The notes: generated from the sequence alone by a model not told the origin. A stretch of 64,000 bases of DNA from Mycolicibacterium septicum DSM 44393 (GCF_000455325.1 NZ_HG322951.1:3826493-3890492), one strand, 5' to 3'; shown: positions 41,212 to 50,318, counted from the stretch's first letter. Translations and numbers: made by a program.

Positions 41212-41664
41212 GTGTTCTCGCAGATCACATTGAAAACAGCGGCAGCTGCAGCCGGAATCGCGGCGGCCGGAACCTTGGCTGCTCCACCGGCCTTCGCCGA
41301 CCCGGAATCTGTGCAGTTCGGCCAGACGGCAGAGGTCCCCAGCGGCGGTGGGGCCATCGACTACACCGTGAGTAACTTGCAGCCCAGCGGACACAACGAC
41401 GGCGTGTGGTACTCCGACGTCACGGCGCGAGCTGTGAGCGGCTCCCCCACGCCCAACATTGCCGATTTCAACGCCCGGGCTGTCAACAGTTCGACCTACG
41501 CAAATATGAAGGGAAACCAGACTGACGGCCTGCCCAACCAGCCGATCGCGCCGGGGATGCAAACAACGGGGCGCGTCTACTTCGACGTACGGGGCGGCAC
41601 GGCGCCCGACAGCGTTGTGTATCGGGACGCCGGAGGTACCGACAAGGTGGTCTGGACAGACTGA
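41212..41664 (+). CDS. MPT63/MPB63-family secreted protein
   Basis: 150 aa. Sec signal peptide with cleavage after PPAFA (near residue 29), then the immunoglobulin-like beta-sandwich of MPT63: QFGQTAEVPSGGGAIDYTVSNLQPS begins the fold (GQTAEV, YTVSNL) and the C-terminus ends DKVVWTD. M. tuberculosis MPT63 (Rv1926c) is a major secreted antigen of unknown function, and the family is restricted to mycobacteria and relatives. Start is GTG 41212. Single gene. Confidence 0.9.
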   Translation: MFSQITLKTAAAAAGIAAAGTLAAPPAFADPESVQFGQTAEVPSGGGAIDYTVSNLQPSGHNDGVWYSDVTARAVSGSPTPNIADFNARAVNSSTYANMKGNQTDGLPNQPIAPGMQTTGRVYFDVRGGTAPDSVVYRDAGGTDKVVWTD

Positions 41665-41675
41665 CCGGTCTTCAC

Positions 41676-43157
41676 CTAAGCACCAGGTACGTGCACGCGT
41701 TGGGCCAGCCATGGCAGCGCATTGGCGAACGCCGTAGCCGCGAATTGCCATGTGTGGTAACCGGGATACACCCGCAACGAGCAGGAGATGTCGACGGCCA
41801 CCGCCGCCGCACAGAGATCGGGTAACGCGCCCTTCTCGCGGAACTCATCGGCATCGTCGTGCCCGCCGAAACCGACGGGCGCACGATGTTGATCGGGACG
41901 GTTCGGCAGATTCTTCGTCTTGTCGTCGGCTGGCTCCTGCGAGTCGTCGAAAAACCCTGCCACTCCGACGTACGGCCCATGCCTGGCCATGACGGTTCGC
42001 GGGTCGAATGTCGCCCACGCATTGGCATCGCCGCCATAGAGGCGGCTGATCGTCTGCTCTTTGGTTCCCGAATTCGGCCCCCGGTCACCTCCTATGTCAT
42101 CGAACGTCCGGAACATATCGGGGTGCATCACCGTCAGGTCGATCGCACAGGTGCCGCCCATCGACCATCCGACCACGCCCCAGTCCGCAGCGTCCGATGA
42201 GGTGGCGAAGCGCGAGATGACGTAGGGACGAACGTCCATCGTCAGGTGGTCGGCAGCCTTGCCGCGCGGGCCGTTGACGCACTCGGTGTCGTTGTTGAAG
42301 CTGCCGCTGGAGTCGACGAAGACGAAAACCGGCGCGGCTCCCCTGTGTGCTCTGGCGAAGCTGTCGATCACCCCGATCGCATTTCCCGTACGCATCCAGT
42401 TCGTCGGATTGCTGAACTCTCCGGCGATCATCATGACAACCGGCAGCGACGGCGGGGTTGGACCGCTGAACCAAGCCGGTGGCAGGTAGACATACTCACG
42501 GCGGTGTCTGAATCCGCTTGCGTCGGAGGGAATGTCAACCGGCACCACCTTGCCGGTGTCGGGCCGGGTGCCGCGCATGCCGACAAGTGCGGCCGCATCA
42601 GTCTCATCCGGCAACGGCCCTGACGTGACATCTCCCCACGCACGCTGCACTGTCGGGTAGTAACCGACCCAGCCGTTGAGTACGAGCAGCGTGCAGATCA
42701 ACGTCAACGGGATCGCCGATACGGAAAGAGCCCGCCGCCACCATCGGGCGCTGCGAAACCCCCCGAACGCCACCGCCACTGAGCCGGCGAACAATGCCGT
42801 CCACACCCACAGCGTGATGGGTGCCGGATCGGAGGCCAGCCCTTGTGAGTTCATGTAGGCACGCGCCGCGAGCGCGACGACGACACCAGCGGCCACGCAG
42901 ATGGGTATCCAGAGCATCCGCCAACGCCGCGTCCGCCACCCGATCGCGGCGACCAGCACGACAATCGTCGCGATCTCGACGCTCAGCGGCAGCCAGCCAC
43001 CGAGCAGCGAGATCCCATGCCCGAATCGGTTGAAATCGGGATCCGGTATCGGAGGCATCGGTGTGGGAACTGGCGGCTCGATGGTCCCCGGACCGTTTGG
43101 CGGCACGCCGTCAGTATGCGAGCGCCGGCTGGGAGAAACCTGGCCGCCCCGGGACAC
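41676..43157 (-). CDS. Membrane-anchored esterase of the antigen 85/esterase D superfamily
   Basis: 493 aa. A Pro-rich N-terminus is followed by four predicted membrane helices (about residues 50-185), then an alpha/beta hydrolase domain: EYVYLPPAWF, catalytic Ser in GVVGWSMGGTCA, acid region DDADEF and catalytic His in YPGYHTWQ. The layout (helices, then extracytoplasmic esterase domain) is typical of actinobacterial PF00756 esterases related to mycolyltransferases. Substrate unknown. It converges with the MPT63-like gene after 11 bp. Confidence 0.87.
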   Translation of the reverse strand: MSRGGQVSPSRRSHTDGVPPNGPGTIEPPVPTPMPPIPDPDFNRFGHGISLLGGWLPLSVEIATIVVLVAAIGWRTRRWRMLWIPICVAAGVVVALAARAYMNSQGLASDPAPITLWVWTALFAGSVAVAFGGFRSARWWRRALSVSAIPLTLICTLLVLNGWVGYYPTVQRAWGDVTSGPLPDETDAAALVGMRGTRPDTGKVVPVDIPSDASGFRHRREYVYLPPAWFSGPTPPSLPVVMMIAGEFSNPTNWMRTGNAIGVIDSFARAHRGAAPVFVFVDSSGSFNNDTECVNGPRGKAADHLTMDVRPYVISRFATSSDAADWGVVGWSMGGTCAIDLTVMHPDMFRTFDDIGGDRGPNSGTKEQTISRLYGGDANAWATFDPRTVMARHGPYVGVAGFFDDSQEPADDKTKNLPNRPDQHRAPVGFGGHDDADEFREKGALPDLCAAAVAVDISCSLRVYPGYHTWQFAATAFANALPWLAQRVHVPGA

Positions 43158-43187
43158 AGATCTGGACGGCTGCGCGACCCCCGGCGA

Positions 43188-43745
43188 CTAACCCGGCTGC
43201 CAACCATCGGGCGGATCTTCGCCCACCAGACCGTCCACACTCTCGCGGATCAAATCCGCATGGCCGGTGTGCCGCCCGTATTCCTCGATCATGTCGCAGA
43301 CGCTGCGCCTCAGGCTGGCTCGCCGACCATCGGGCCATTCCAATTCCACGAGTTGACCCAAACCATCTGCGGCAAGCGCTGTTTGGAGCCGGGCTCTGGA
43401 TCGCGCCACGGTGTCATCCCACAACGCGTAGATCTGCTCCGGGGTGTCGTCGGCGGCCGAACTGAAGTCCCAATCTGGATCGGCATCCCAGTCCGCGGTA
43501 TCCCATGGTGAACCGATGGGCGAGCCGTCGAGCACCGGGCCGAAGCGCTCCGCCTCGGCCCGCGCAAGATGCTTGGTCAACCCACCGAGGGTCAGCGAGG
43601 ACGCGCCAATTCGCGCCTGCAATCCCGCCGAATCCAGGCCGCCCACCTTCCATCGGAAGGTGACACGCAGCCGCTCCAGCGCACCGATGAGGTGCTCTGC
43701 CTCAGTGCCCGCCAGCGGCGGCTCCCACGGACGATCATCGACCAT
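43188..43745 (-). CDS. DinB-superfamily protein (DUF664 type)
   Basis: 185 aa, four-helix bundle pattern. Metal-ligand His residues appear in LGGLTKHLARAEAERF and MIEEYGRHTGHADLIRES, the usual spacing of DUF664 proteins. These may be mycothiol-dependent transferases; no substrate is known. It lies 30 bp downstream of the esterase gene's start on the same strand, but a shared transcript is not certain. Confidence 0.85.
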   Translation of the reverse strand: MVDDRPWEPPLAGTEAEHLIGALERLRVTFRWKVGGLDSAGLQARIGASSLTLGGLTKHLARAEAERFGPVLDGSPIGSPWDTADWDADPDWDFSSAADDTPEQIYALWDDTVARSRARLQTALAADGLGQLVELEWPDGRRASLRRSVCDMIEEYGRHTGHADLIRESVDGLVGEDPPDGWQPG

Positions 43746-43793
43746 CGCCCCACCATATCGACCCGAGTGGGCGGTGTTCAGCCGTGAGGGCCG

Positions 43794-44483
43794 TTACGGC
43801 GACCGCAGGATGACGACGGCGTTGTCAATCTTCTTGAACGAACTGAATGTCTCTGCCGGAACGCCGAATACCGCGGACAACACCCGCGGTGGAAGCCTGC
43901 TGAGGGACTCCCCTATCCCGATGTTGTCCTTGTCTTCGGGCGCGCTGGTGTTCTGGATGATGATGATGCTCATGTCGTCGGGGCCGCGGTTCTCGAAGTA
44001 GTGAAATGAACCCTGGGGCGCGAAAACGATGTCATTGACGTGTTGGTCGAAGGCCTCGTAGTTGCCGTTCCCGTCGATGACGATCCAGGTCGCCACTCAA
44101 CTGGTGACGATGTTGAGCTCCCACGCGCTGGGATGCCAGTGCGGCTCGCGGATACCACCGGGCTGCAACGTGAGCAGCAGGAGGCTGGCCTCCTGACCTT
44201 TGAGGATCGGAAAGTTGTCCTCGTTGGCCTGTTGGAACCAGCCCCCGTCATGTGTGCTCTTGGGCGAAGCGCCGAGATGGAACAGGTGTGATTGCGAGGT
44301 GATCGTCTCGGCGGGTAGGCGGGGATCACCAAAGCGCGCAGCGTCATCGGACATTGGGGTTTCCTTGTCAGGGCCATCGCCGGCGCCGGCCGAGATGATC
44401 AGGCGGTCAACGCCCACACCGGTTGCGGCCGCGGCGCCTGCCAGGCCCGCTCCGCCCAAGATTTTGCGACGATTAACCGTCAC
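43794..44483 (-). pseudogene. Tat-exported cupin interrupted by one in-frame TGA
   Basis: A 229-codon frame broken by TGA at 44097-44099. The first part has a twin-arginine signal (VNRRKILGGAGLAGAAAA) and the first cupin strand set REPHWHPSAWELNIVTS. The second resumes in the same frame as VATWIVIDGNGNYEAFDQH and FAPQGSFHYFENRG, the other half of one cupin barrel like those of oxalate decarboxylases. The TGA stands where cupins usually have the Gly of an SG turn, so a single G-to-T change in GGA explains it. Two separate peptides could be made, since GTG follows the stop. Confidence 0.8.
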
Positions 44484-44548
44484 GCTGGGAGATTACCGTC
44501 GACGCTGACGGGCCGGGAGCGAGTTCGCCGAACTAGCACGCAAGCGGC

Positions 44549-45346
44549 TCAGGTGCGACGCGCCGGGCTCAGCAACCAGCGTGCCGCGGTGTCGAGCACG
44601 AACCCCAACAAGCCGATGACGACGATGACCGCCACGACCTGGTCGTAGGCCAACTGATCGCGGGCATTGAGAATCTGATAGCCGAGGCCCGAGCGCACCC
44701 CGAGCATCTCGGCGGGCACGAGCACGATCCACGCGACACCGAGCGCCAACCGGATGCCGGTCTGCACGTGGGTGCGGATCGCGGGCAGGATCACCGCGAT
44801 CAACAACTCCCGCCGCGTGGCGTGGAATGAGCGCGCCACGTTGAGCAGTCCCGGATCGACGGAGCGAACACCGGCCGCTGTGTTCAGCAGCACCGGCCAG
44901 ACCGCGGCGACGGCGATGAGGAAGATCACCGGCTGATTGCCGATACCGAACAGTGCCAGCGCAATCGGTGTCCAGGACAGCGGCGAGATCATGCGCAGAA
45001 AGGCGATGATCGGCCCGCCGGCGCGCTCGGCGACGCCGGACAATCCGACCAACAGGCCCAGCGGTATCCCGATGACGGCCGCGACGGCCAACCCGATCAC
45101 CAACCGCCACAGGCTGACACCGAGATCGCTCAGCAGCACGCCGCGGTCGATGAGACCCGCCAGGGCCGGCACCACCCGCTGCGGCGCGGTCTGGCGCAGC
45201 AACGACTCCGGCCCGCTGAGCACCGATGTCGCCAGCCACCACAGCGCGATGGTGACCAGAATGGCGACGGCCGGTGGTGTGAAGCGTCTCCCCCAGCGCG
45301 AAATGCCCTCGGATGCAGAGACTTTGTCAGCACTGACGATGGTCAT
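44549..45346 (-). CDS. ABC transporter permease (NitT/TauT type)
   Basis: 265-aa inner-membrane subunit with six helices. The cytoplasmic EAA loop is NVARSFHATRRELLIAVILPA, recognisable as SFHATRRELL..ILPA. ATG 45346 overlaps the upstream substrate-binding gene's stop (ATGA); although the frame stays open far upstream, that part is antisense-like coding of the neighbours. It is the last gene of a five-gene operon and would import a nitrate-, sulfonate- or taurine-like anion. Confidence 0.9.
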   Translation of the reverse strand: MTIVSADKVSASEGISRWGRRFTPPAVAILVTIALWWLATSVLSGPESLLRQTAPQRVVPALAGLIDRGVLLSDLGVSLWRLVIGLAVAAVIGIPLGLLVGLSGVAERAGGPIIAFLRMISPLSWTPIALALFGIGNQPVIFLIAVAAVWPVLLNTAAGVRSVDPGLLNVARSFHATRRELLIAVILPAIRTHVQTGIRLALGVAWIVLVPAEMLGVRSGLGYQILNARDQLAYDQVVAVIVVIGLLGFVLDTAARWLLSPARRT

Positions 45347-46509
45347 AACGGTTGCACCTGTTCGGTTCGGGTGAGGTCGGCGGTCAGCCCGAACGCACTG
45401 GGCCCGCCATGAGAGGTCAGAGAACGGCGGACGAACCGATCCTCGACCAGTTCGGTGTGCACCGAGGCCGGGTCGAGCCGGTCCAGGAACCGGCGGTCGC
45501 CGTCGACAACGGTGTCGTGCATCGCCTCGGCGAGGCGACGGGTGAAGCTCGCGTACGGAAAGGGCTGGAAACCCAGACGTTGCGGCTGCCAGTCCGGATG
45601 CGCGGGCGGATAGGGCGGTTTCGGGTAGGTCAGCGCCAGCGTGATCGCCGGCGTGGGCTGCGGCAGATACTTGCCACCCGTCAGCGCGGCTGCCGCGCCG
45701 GCCCGGTCGGCATCGATCCGCAGCTGCGCACCCACCACCGCATCGGCCACGGCCTGCACGGCCCAGGGCCGCGAGGCGATGACGTCGTCGCGCGTGACCA
45801 GCGCGCAGCAGGCGTGGTCGCGCCAGACATCGCCGAGGAAGGTGTGGATGTGGCCGATCTTCTTGATCTGCGCCACCGCATTGAACGGGTCGGCCACCAC
45901 GTACCCGCCCAGCGTGCCGTTCGCCAGGGCGGGCACCATGTCCGACGGGCTCATCACGACAAGTTCGACGGTCCGATCTGCGCGGGAAGCGCTGCGCCGC
46001 ACCACCGGTCGCAGGCCATGCGCCCGGAGCAGTTCCTGAAGCACGATGTTGTGGATCGACCACCAGAACGGGATGGCCACCTGAGTTCCGGCCAGGTCGC
46101 TCAGATCGCGGATGTGCGGTGCCACCGTCAGCGCCGAACCGTTGGTGTGGTTCCAGCCCAACACGCGAACCCCGGCGCCCAGCGTGTAGCGCAGCTGGAC
46201 GGCCATCGGCATCAGCAGGTGCACGATGTCGACCTGGCGCGTGATGAAGGCTTCGGCCAGCGCCGCCCAACTGCGGAACAGCACAGGCCGAGCCGAGCTC
46301 ACCACCCCGGCCGGGTACAACCCGGCGCTGTGGGCGATCAGGAGCGGTGCGGCATCGGTGATGGGCAGATAGCCGACCCGCAGAGCGCCCTCGGCACCCG
46401 GCGGACCGCTGACCGCGCTGTGCGCCAGCCCGCCGATGCCGAAGAGACCTCCGGCCGCGGTCAATCCGGCCGCTCCGGTCAGCAGGGAGCGCCGGGTCAA
46501 GCGCGTCAC
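45343..46509 (-). CDS. ABC transporter substrate-binding protein (NitT/TauT type, Tat-like signal)
   Basis: 388 aa. N-terminal TRLTRRSLLTGAAGLTAAGG is a twin-arginine-type signal. The mature part follows the NMT1/SsuA pattern: LRVGYLPITDAAPLLIAHSAGLYP (cut: VGYLPITDAAPL), an AEAFITRQVDIVHL loop and GYVVADPFNAVAQI. GTG 46509 is chosen for its GTGA overlap with the ATPase gene; the longer frame upstream overlaps that gene. The ligand is unknown; the flavoprotein neighbour suggests an organosulfur or aromatic compound (inference). Confidence 0.88.
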   Translation of the reverse strand: MTRLTRRSLLTGAAGLTAAGGLFGIGGLAHSAVSGPPGAEGALRVGYLPITDAAPLLIAHSAGLYPAGVVSSARPVLFRSWAALAEAFITRQVDIVHLLMPMAVQLRYTLGAGVRVLGWNHTNGSALTVAPHIRDLSDLAGTQVAIPFWWSIHNIVLQELLRAHGLRPVVRRSASRADRTVELVVMSPSDMVPALANGTLGGYVVADPFNAVAQIKKIGHIHTFLGDVWRDHACCALVTRDDVIASRPWAVQAVADAVVGAQLRIDADRAGAAAALTGGKYLPQPTPAITLALTYPKPPYPPAHPDWQPQRLGFQPFPYASFTRRLAEAMHDTVVDGDRRFLDRLDPASVHTELVEDRFVRRSLTSHGGPSAFGLTADLTRTEQVQPL

Positions 46510-47222
46510 CGAACCTCCACCGTGGTATCGGTGCGGTACTGGTCGAGAATCTCGCTGCGGGTGGGGGTTCCGTCGCTGCCGACCGTCCAGTCTGCGCGAA
46601 CGCGTCCCCCGTCGAGCAGCACGATGCGCTGTGCCAGCGAAAGGGCCTCGTCCACATCGTGGGTGACGAGCACAACGGTGATGTCGAGTTCGCGGGCCAG
46701 CTCGCCCAGCCACCCGACCAGATCCGTCCGGGTGGCCGGGTCCAGCGCGCTGAACGGCTCGTCGAGAAGCAGCAGCTGTGGCCGGGTGGCGACCGCCCGC
46801 AAGATCGCGACCCGCTGAGCCTGCCCGCCGGACAACTCATCGGGATAACGCGCGGCGAGGTGATCCAGCCCGAACCTGGTGATGAGCTTCGCGGCGTCGC
46901 CGGCGTCGAACCCGCTCCGTTGCGCCGCGAACCGACGAGCGAAGGCCACATTCCCGGCGACGGTCAACCACGGCATGAGCAGGGGCTGCTGGAAGACCAC
47001 CCCGGTGCGCGGCCGGGTACCGTCCCCTGACCAGGTGAGGGTGCCGGCGCTCAGGGCGTCCAGTCCGGCGCAGATCCGCAGCAGGGTGGATTTCCCGCTG
47101 CCGCTCGGGCCCAGTACGGCGAGGAATTCACTCGTGCGGATCTGCAGGTCGATATCGGCCAGTGCCGGTGTCTCGCCGAAGTATCTGGCGCCGTTGGTTA
47201 TTCGTAGCGCGTGAGTTCCCAC
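46506..47222 (-). CDS. ABC transporter ATP-binding protein (NitT/TauT type)
   Basis: 238 aa. Walker A GPSGSGKST near residue 41, Q-loop VVFQQPLLMPW, signature LSGGQAQRVAI near 131, Walker B LLLLDEPFSALDP, and H-loop VTHDVDEAL. The gene overlaps the end of the flavoprotein gene by 25 bp and the start of the binding-protein gene by four, so the operon is tightly coupled. Confidence 0.95.
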   Translation of the reverse strand: MGTHALRITNGARYFGETPALADIDLQIRTSEFLAVLGPSGSGKSTLLRICAGLDALSAGTLTWSGDGTRPRTGVVFQQPLLMPWLTVAGNVAFARRFAAQRSGFDAGDAAKLITRFGLDHLAARYPDELSGGQAQRVAILRAVATRPQLLLLDEPFSALDPATRTDLVGWLGELARELDITVVLVTHDVDEALSLAQRIVLLDGGRVRADWTVGSDGTPTRSEILDQYRTDTTVEVR

Positions 47223-48220
47223 CGCAGTTGTCCTTCCGAGGGTGATTGCACGGGCAGGAAGGCGGTCTCGCGGAACCGCCGGTTGGTGGCGCTGCCCAGG
47301 GTGTAACCGGCGCCGCCGGTCAGTGCGAGCTCCAAGCGGGTGACGTCGACGGCCAGGCCCGCCGCGTCCAGTCGCAGCCGGATCAGCTGGGCGACCGTCG
47401 CGCCATCCGGGTCGGCGGCCCAGCGGTACAGCCGTGATCGGACGTCGGTGGCACGGGTGACCGCATCGTCGAGTTCGGCGCCGAATCGGGCCAGCGGGCC
47501 CGTATGTGCCTGGGTGGCCGCGGCGAGCGCCGCGCGAGTCACGCCGGCGCAGAATGCGGTCTGCAACAACAGGAATGCGGGGCGGATTCCGGCGACGAAC
47601 GCGTCCAGATTCGGGGCCACCACCTGGTGCGGCGAAACCCGAACACGATCGAGCTGCAGTGAGGTGGAGGCCGTGGCCCCGAGCGCCGTCAGCGATGGTG
47701 CAGGGTTGGCGGTCACACCGTCGGCACCGGCGTCCACCGTGACGACCAGGGTCCGCTCACCGACACGGACCGGCAGGACGATCAGCGCCTCGGGAAACAC
47801 GTTGGAGGCCCAACGAATCGGGCCACTGATCACCAGATCGGCACCATCGGCTGCGCCGGTGACCGGGACCTGGTCGAGGCCGGCCACCTGTTTGAGACCA
47901 GCCGCCATCGCGGTGACGCCGATTCGTTCCGCTGCGGCGAGGGCGCCGATCTGCTTGCCGAATTCGCCTTCCGGCGAGGCGTGCAGATACCGAATGGTCA
48001 TGTGGTGCGCCCAGGTGGAGAAGCCGACGGCCAAGCTGTGCACCGACACCTCGTCGACGACGCGGACGATGTCGCGCAGCTCGAGGTCGAGCAGACCGGC
48101 CCGGCCGAGGTCGGCCAGATCGATGCGGACGTCGGTGCGTTGTTCGTCGAGATCAGACGCCCGGGCCGCCACGGAGTGCGCCACCCGGTCGAGTGCGGAC
48201 GCTGCGAGCGTGGCCGTCAC
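47198..48220 (-). CDS. Acyl-CoA-dehydrogenase-like flavoprotein
   Basis: 340 aa, shorter than the usual 380-400. The middle beta domain (GVTAMAAGLKQVAG, ISGPIRWASNVFPEALIVLPV) and C-terminal four-helix bundle fit the ACAD fold, but the catalytic Glu of true acyl-CoA dehydrogenases is not obvious. ACAD-fold monooxygenases such as DszC and SfnB lack it too and act with reduced flavin on sulfur compounds or aromatics. Its place between an anion importer and DUF4242 supports a catabolic monooxygenase role (inference). The ATG overlaps the upstream stop (ATGA). Confidence 0.75.
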   Translation of the reverse strand: MTATLAASALDRVAHSVAARASDLDEQRTDVRIDLADLGRAGLLDLELRDIVRVVDEVSVHSLAVGFSTWAHHMTIRYLHASPEGEFGKQIGALAAAERIGVTAMAAGLKQVAGLDQVPVTGAADGADLVISGPIRWASNVFPEALIVLPVRVGERTLVVTVDAGADGVTANPAPSLTALGATASTSLQLDRVRVSPHQVVAPNLDAFVAGIRPAFLLLQTAFCAGVTRAALAAATQAHTGPLARFGAELDDAVTRATDVRSRLYRWAADPDGATVAQLIRLRLDAAGLAVDVTRLELALTGGAGYTLGSATNRRFRETAFLPVQSPSEGQLRWELTRYE

Positions 48221-48747
48221 AGGAGCGGTCCGTCTAATCCGTGCAGACGGTCGATCGGGGTGCTCACCGCATCGCGGGCCCGGCGCACCGCGGCCTCATC
48301 CGGCGCGTCGTAGAAACACAGGCATTTGTCCATGTCCTCGCGGACGTAGGTGCGCAGGAACTGGACTTCGGGCACATCGGCGTACTTGGGAGCATTGGCC
48401 TTCTTGCGGGCCAGGTAGGACTCCATGTCCAGGTCGGCAGGCAGATCCCACTCGACCAGATAGCCGGCCTGCGGCCGGGCCGCCTTCAGCGCCGACAGAT
48501 CGGCACCGACCAGCCGGACCTGATGCGGACCCGCGACCGCGGCGACGGCCAGCTGTGCGGCGTCCAGCGTGGCCGCGTCGGTGGCGAACTCGGCAATGGC
48601 GAACACCCGCCGGCGCTGCGCGGTCACCTGGGACTCGATCAATTCCCCGCCAGCGCGGGCGATCTCGGCATCGAGCGTCTTGAGCAGCTGCCCCACCGCG
48701 GCGTCATCGGTGGCATCAGGGGTGAGTTCGTAGAGATACAGAGTCAC
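48217..48747 (-). CDS. DUF4242-type protein
   Basis: 176 aa with a C-terminal DUF4242 domain: AGYLVEWDLPADLDMESYLARKKANAPKYADVPEVQFLRTYVREDMDKCLCFYDAPDEAAVRRA is represented by FLRTYVREDMDKCLCFYDAP, a ferredoxin-like fold that binds nickel in some members. The N-terminal half (residues 1-85) may be a diverged copy of the same fold. It is the first gene of the five-gene operon, directly downstream of the TetR-type palindrome. Confidence 0.75.
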   Translation of the reverse strand: MTLYLYELTPDATDDAAVGQLLKTLDAEIARAGGELIESQVTAQRRRVFAIAEFATDAATLDAAQLAVAAVAGPHQVRLVGADLSALKAARPQAGYLVEWDLPADLDMESYLARKKANAPKYADVPEVQFLRTYVREDMDKCLCFYDAPDEAAVRRARDAVSTPIDRLHGLDGPLL

Positions 48748-48790
48748 GGTGAAAGTCCTCGGTGTCGCAGGGGTGGAACGACACGAGATT

Positions 48791-48818
48791 CACATAGACA
48801 GACAGGTCTGTCTATGTG
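48791..48818. promoter_or_regulatory. Perfect 28-bp palindrome, TetR operator
   Basis: CACATAGACAGAC and its exact complement GTCTGTCTATGTG flank a 2-bp centre (AG). It lies between the divergent DUF4242-led operon (start 48747) and the TetR gene (start 48842), so one site can control both. The inner CAGACAGGTCTG core is typical of TetR operators. Confidence 0.9.
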
Positions 48819-48841
48819 GCCTTCCGGGTTAGGCTGGCGTC

Positions 48842-49441
48842 ATGAGCACGCTCCAGGCAGGCACCACAGCGACGGCTGTGCCCGCGACGGGCACCGTCCC
48901 GCCGGCACAGCGATTGCTCGCCACCGCGGCTGAACTGTTCGCCAACCAGGGTATTCGCGCCGTCGGTATCGACCAGATCCTGCGCGAGGCCGGGGTCGCC
49001 AAGGCGAGCCTCTACAGCACCTACGGCTCCAAAGACGCCTTGGTGATCGCCTACCTCACCGATTTGGATCACGCTGATCGCAACCGCTGGGAGCGCGCGG
49101 TCGCCGAGATCGATGATCCGGTGGATCGCATCCTGACCTTCTTCGACCTTGCCTCAGGTGCCGCGACACGGCGCGACTACCGCGGATGCCTCTACGCCAA
49201 TGCCGCTACCGAATATCCCGGTGTGGAGCTCGAACCCGTACGGGCACACCGCCAGTGGTTGCGGGATACGTTGGCCGCACTGCTGGATCGGGCCGGTGTC
49301 AGCTCCCCCGCGGTGCTGGCCCGGCGCATCCAGTTGCTCTACGACGGCGCTCTGCTCGGCTCCAAGCTGGACCGGTCGACCGAGCCGATCGTCGCCGCGC
49401 GGACACTGGCCGAGGAACTGATCGGCCGGCCGCGGCGCTGA
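48842..49441 (+). CDS. TetR-family repressor of the divergent ABC operon
   Basis: 199 aa. TetR HTH at about residues 25-70: AAELFANQGIRAVGIDQILREAGVAKASLYSTYGSKDALV, with GVAKASLYSTY as the recognition helix; a C-terminal ligand domain with a TetR_C_33-like pattern (RDYRGCLYANAATEYPG). Divergent from the transporter-flavoprotein operon across a perfect palindrome, so it is probably its local repressor, induced by the transported compound or its product. Confidence 0.93.
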   Translation: MSTLQAGTTATAVPATGTVPPAQRLLATAAELFANQGIRAVGIDQILREAGVAKASLYSTYGSKDALVIAYLTDLDHADRNRWERAVAEIDDPVDRILTFFDLASGAATRRDYRGCLYANAATEYPGVELEPVRAHRQWLRDTLAALLDRAGVSSPAVLARRIQLLYDGALLGSKLDRSTEPIVAARTLAEELIGRPRR

Positions 49442-49457
49442 TACACGGCGAAACGTG

Positions 49458-50180
49458 TCAGTTACCGGCGAACCAAGCCGTGACCACGCGGTGGGCGGCG
49501 GGCGGTTGCGCCGGTTGCCCAAATCCCGGCAGATCACCAAGTTCGACGGTCCACGACGGTGTGGACCGGTCGATCGGCTCGGCGTCCGGCCGGGCAAGCA
49601 CAACCTGATTGGCGTCGCAGCGGTAGGCGCCGACGTAGCCGTCGTCACGGCCACCCCACGAGCCGCCATTTCGGAGCCGGCAGTGAGTGCCGTCATCGAG
49701 AAGCAATGCGACAGGTTGGGGCGCAACGGGTGCGGTCACGGGGTCCAGCGGAGCGGCAACGTGAATACGGTGCACACCCTTCGCCCAGGGATCGTTCATG
49801 CAGAGCAGATCCAGGTCCGCGGCGGGCCAGCACACATCAGCGGCATAGGCCGATGGCGCGCACCCGTAAATGTTGTCGCCGGCGGCCGCAGGTGACGGTT
49901 CATCGCACTCGGCCGCACGGTCCGGGACGGCATCGGGTGATTCGCGGTAGCCGTTGGCGGGCCGACCACTGGAGTCCACTGCAATTTCGTCGATGATCCG
50001 TGTCGGCGCGATCCCCGCGGAGGTTGTCGCGGTGCCGTGACTCTGTTCGCCATCGTGATCTCCTGCGCCACACGAGGTCAGCGCAAGAGCCATCGCGACC
50101 GCCCCAGCGCACGCGGTGAGGACAGCCAGGACGCGAGTCGCGCCGATCGGCCGCCGGCGGCCGCAGGTGTCGTCGTTCAT
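49458..50180 (-). CDS. Putative secreted lipoprotein
   Basis: 240 aa. Signal peptide with lipobox ALTSCG at about residue 35 (from ATG 50180). The mature region contains paired Cys residues (CDEP, YGCAP, ADVCWP, LLCMND, THCRLRNGG, YRCDAN) that suggest two or three disulfides, and a repeated pattern of Trp-rich strands. Not recognised as a known family. It converges with the TetR gene after 16 bp and is divergent from the ArsR gene. Confidence 0.75.
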   Translation of the reverse strand: MNDDTCGRRRPIGATRVLAVLTACAGAVAMALALTSCGAGDHDGEQSHGTATTSAGIAPTRIIDEIAVDSSGRPANGYRESPDAVPDRAAECDEPSPAAAGDNIYGCAPSAYAADVCWPAADLDLLCMNDPWAKGVHRIHVAAPLDPVTAPVAPQPVALLLDDGTHCRLRNGGSWGGRDDGYVGAYRCDANQVVLARPDAEPIDRSTPSWTVELGDLPGFGQPAQPPAAHRVVTAWFAGN

Positions 50181-50284
50181 CGGCCTCTCCCACGTGTGCG
50201 ATCGGCCTGCAGTGGGCATCTGTGATCAGGATCAGCCACGCCTCGTCCATCCGGACGCGTTTCGGCCAAGATTTCGCCGCGCTC

Positions 50285-50318
50285 TCACAATACTTAGCCC
50301 TTGCGCTAAGTATTGTGA
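50285..50318. promoter_or_regulatory. ArsR-type palindromic operator
   Basis: TCACAATACTTAGC and GCTAAGTATTGTGA are perfect 14-bp arms around a 6-bp centre, 18 bp upstream of the ArsR-family start codon. A further half-site TACTTAGC lies at 50326-50333. Probably the autoregulatory operator. Confidence 0.9.

Noticed and set aside
44094..44100. Selenocysteine codon in the cupin gene
   Set aside because: No selenocysteine enzyme family fits, the position aligns with a turn Gly and no SECIS-like hairpin is apparent.
45352..46818. Long plus-strand open frame opposite the substrate-binding protein gene
   Set aside because: Composition-driven antisense frame with no domain; the minus-strand gene has a signal peptide and family motifs.
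45347..46951. Open extension of the ABC permease frame upstream to 46951
   Set aside because: It runs through the binding-protein and ATPase genes in another frame; the true start is the ATG at 45346, overlapping the previous stop.
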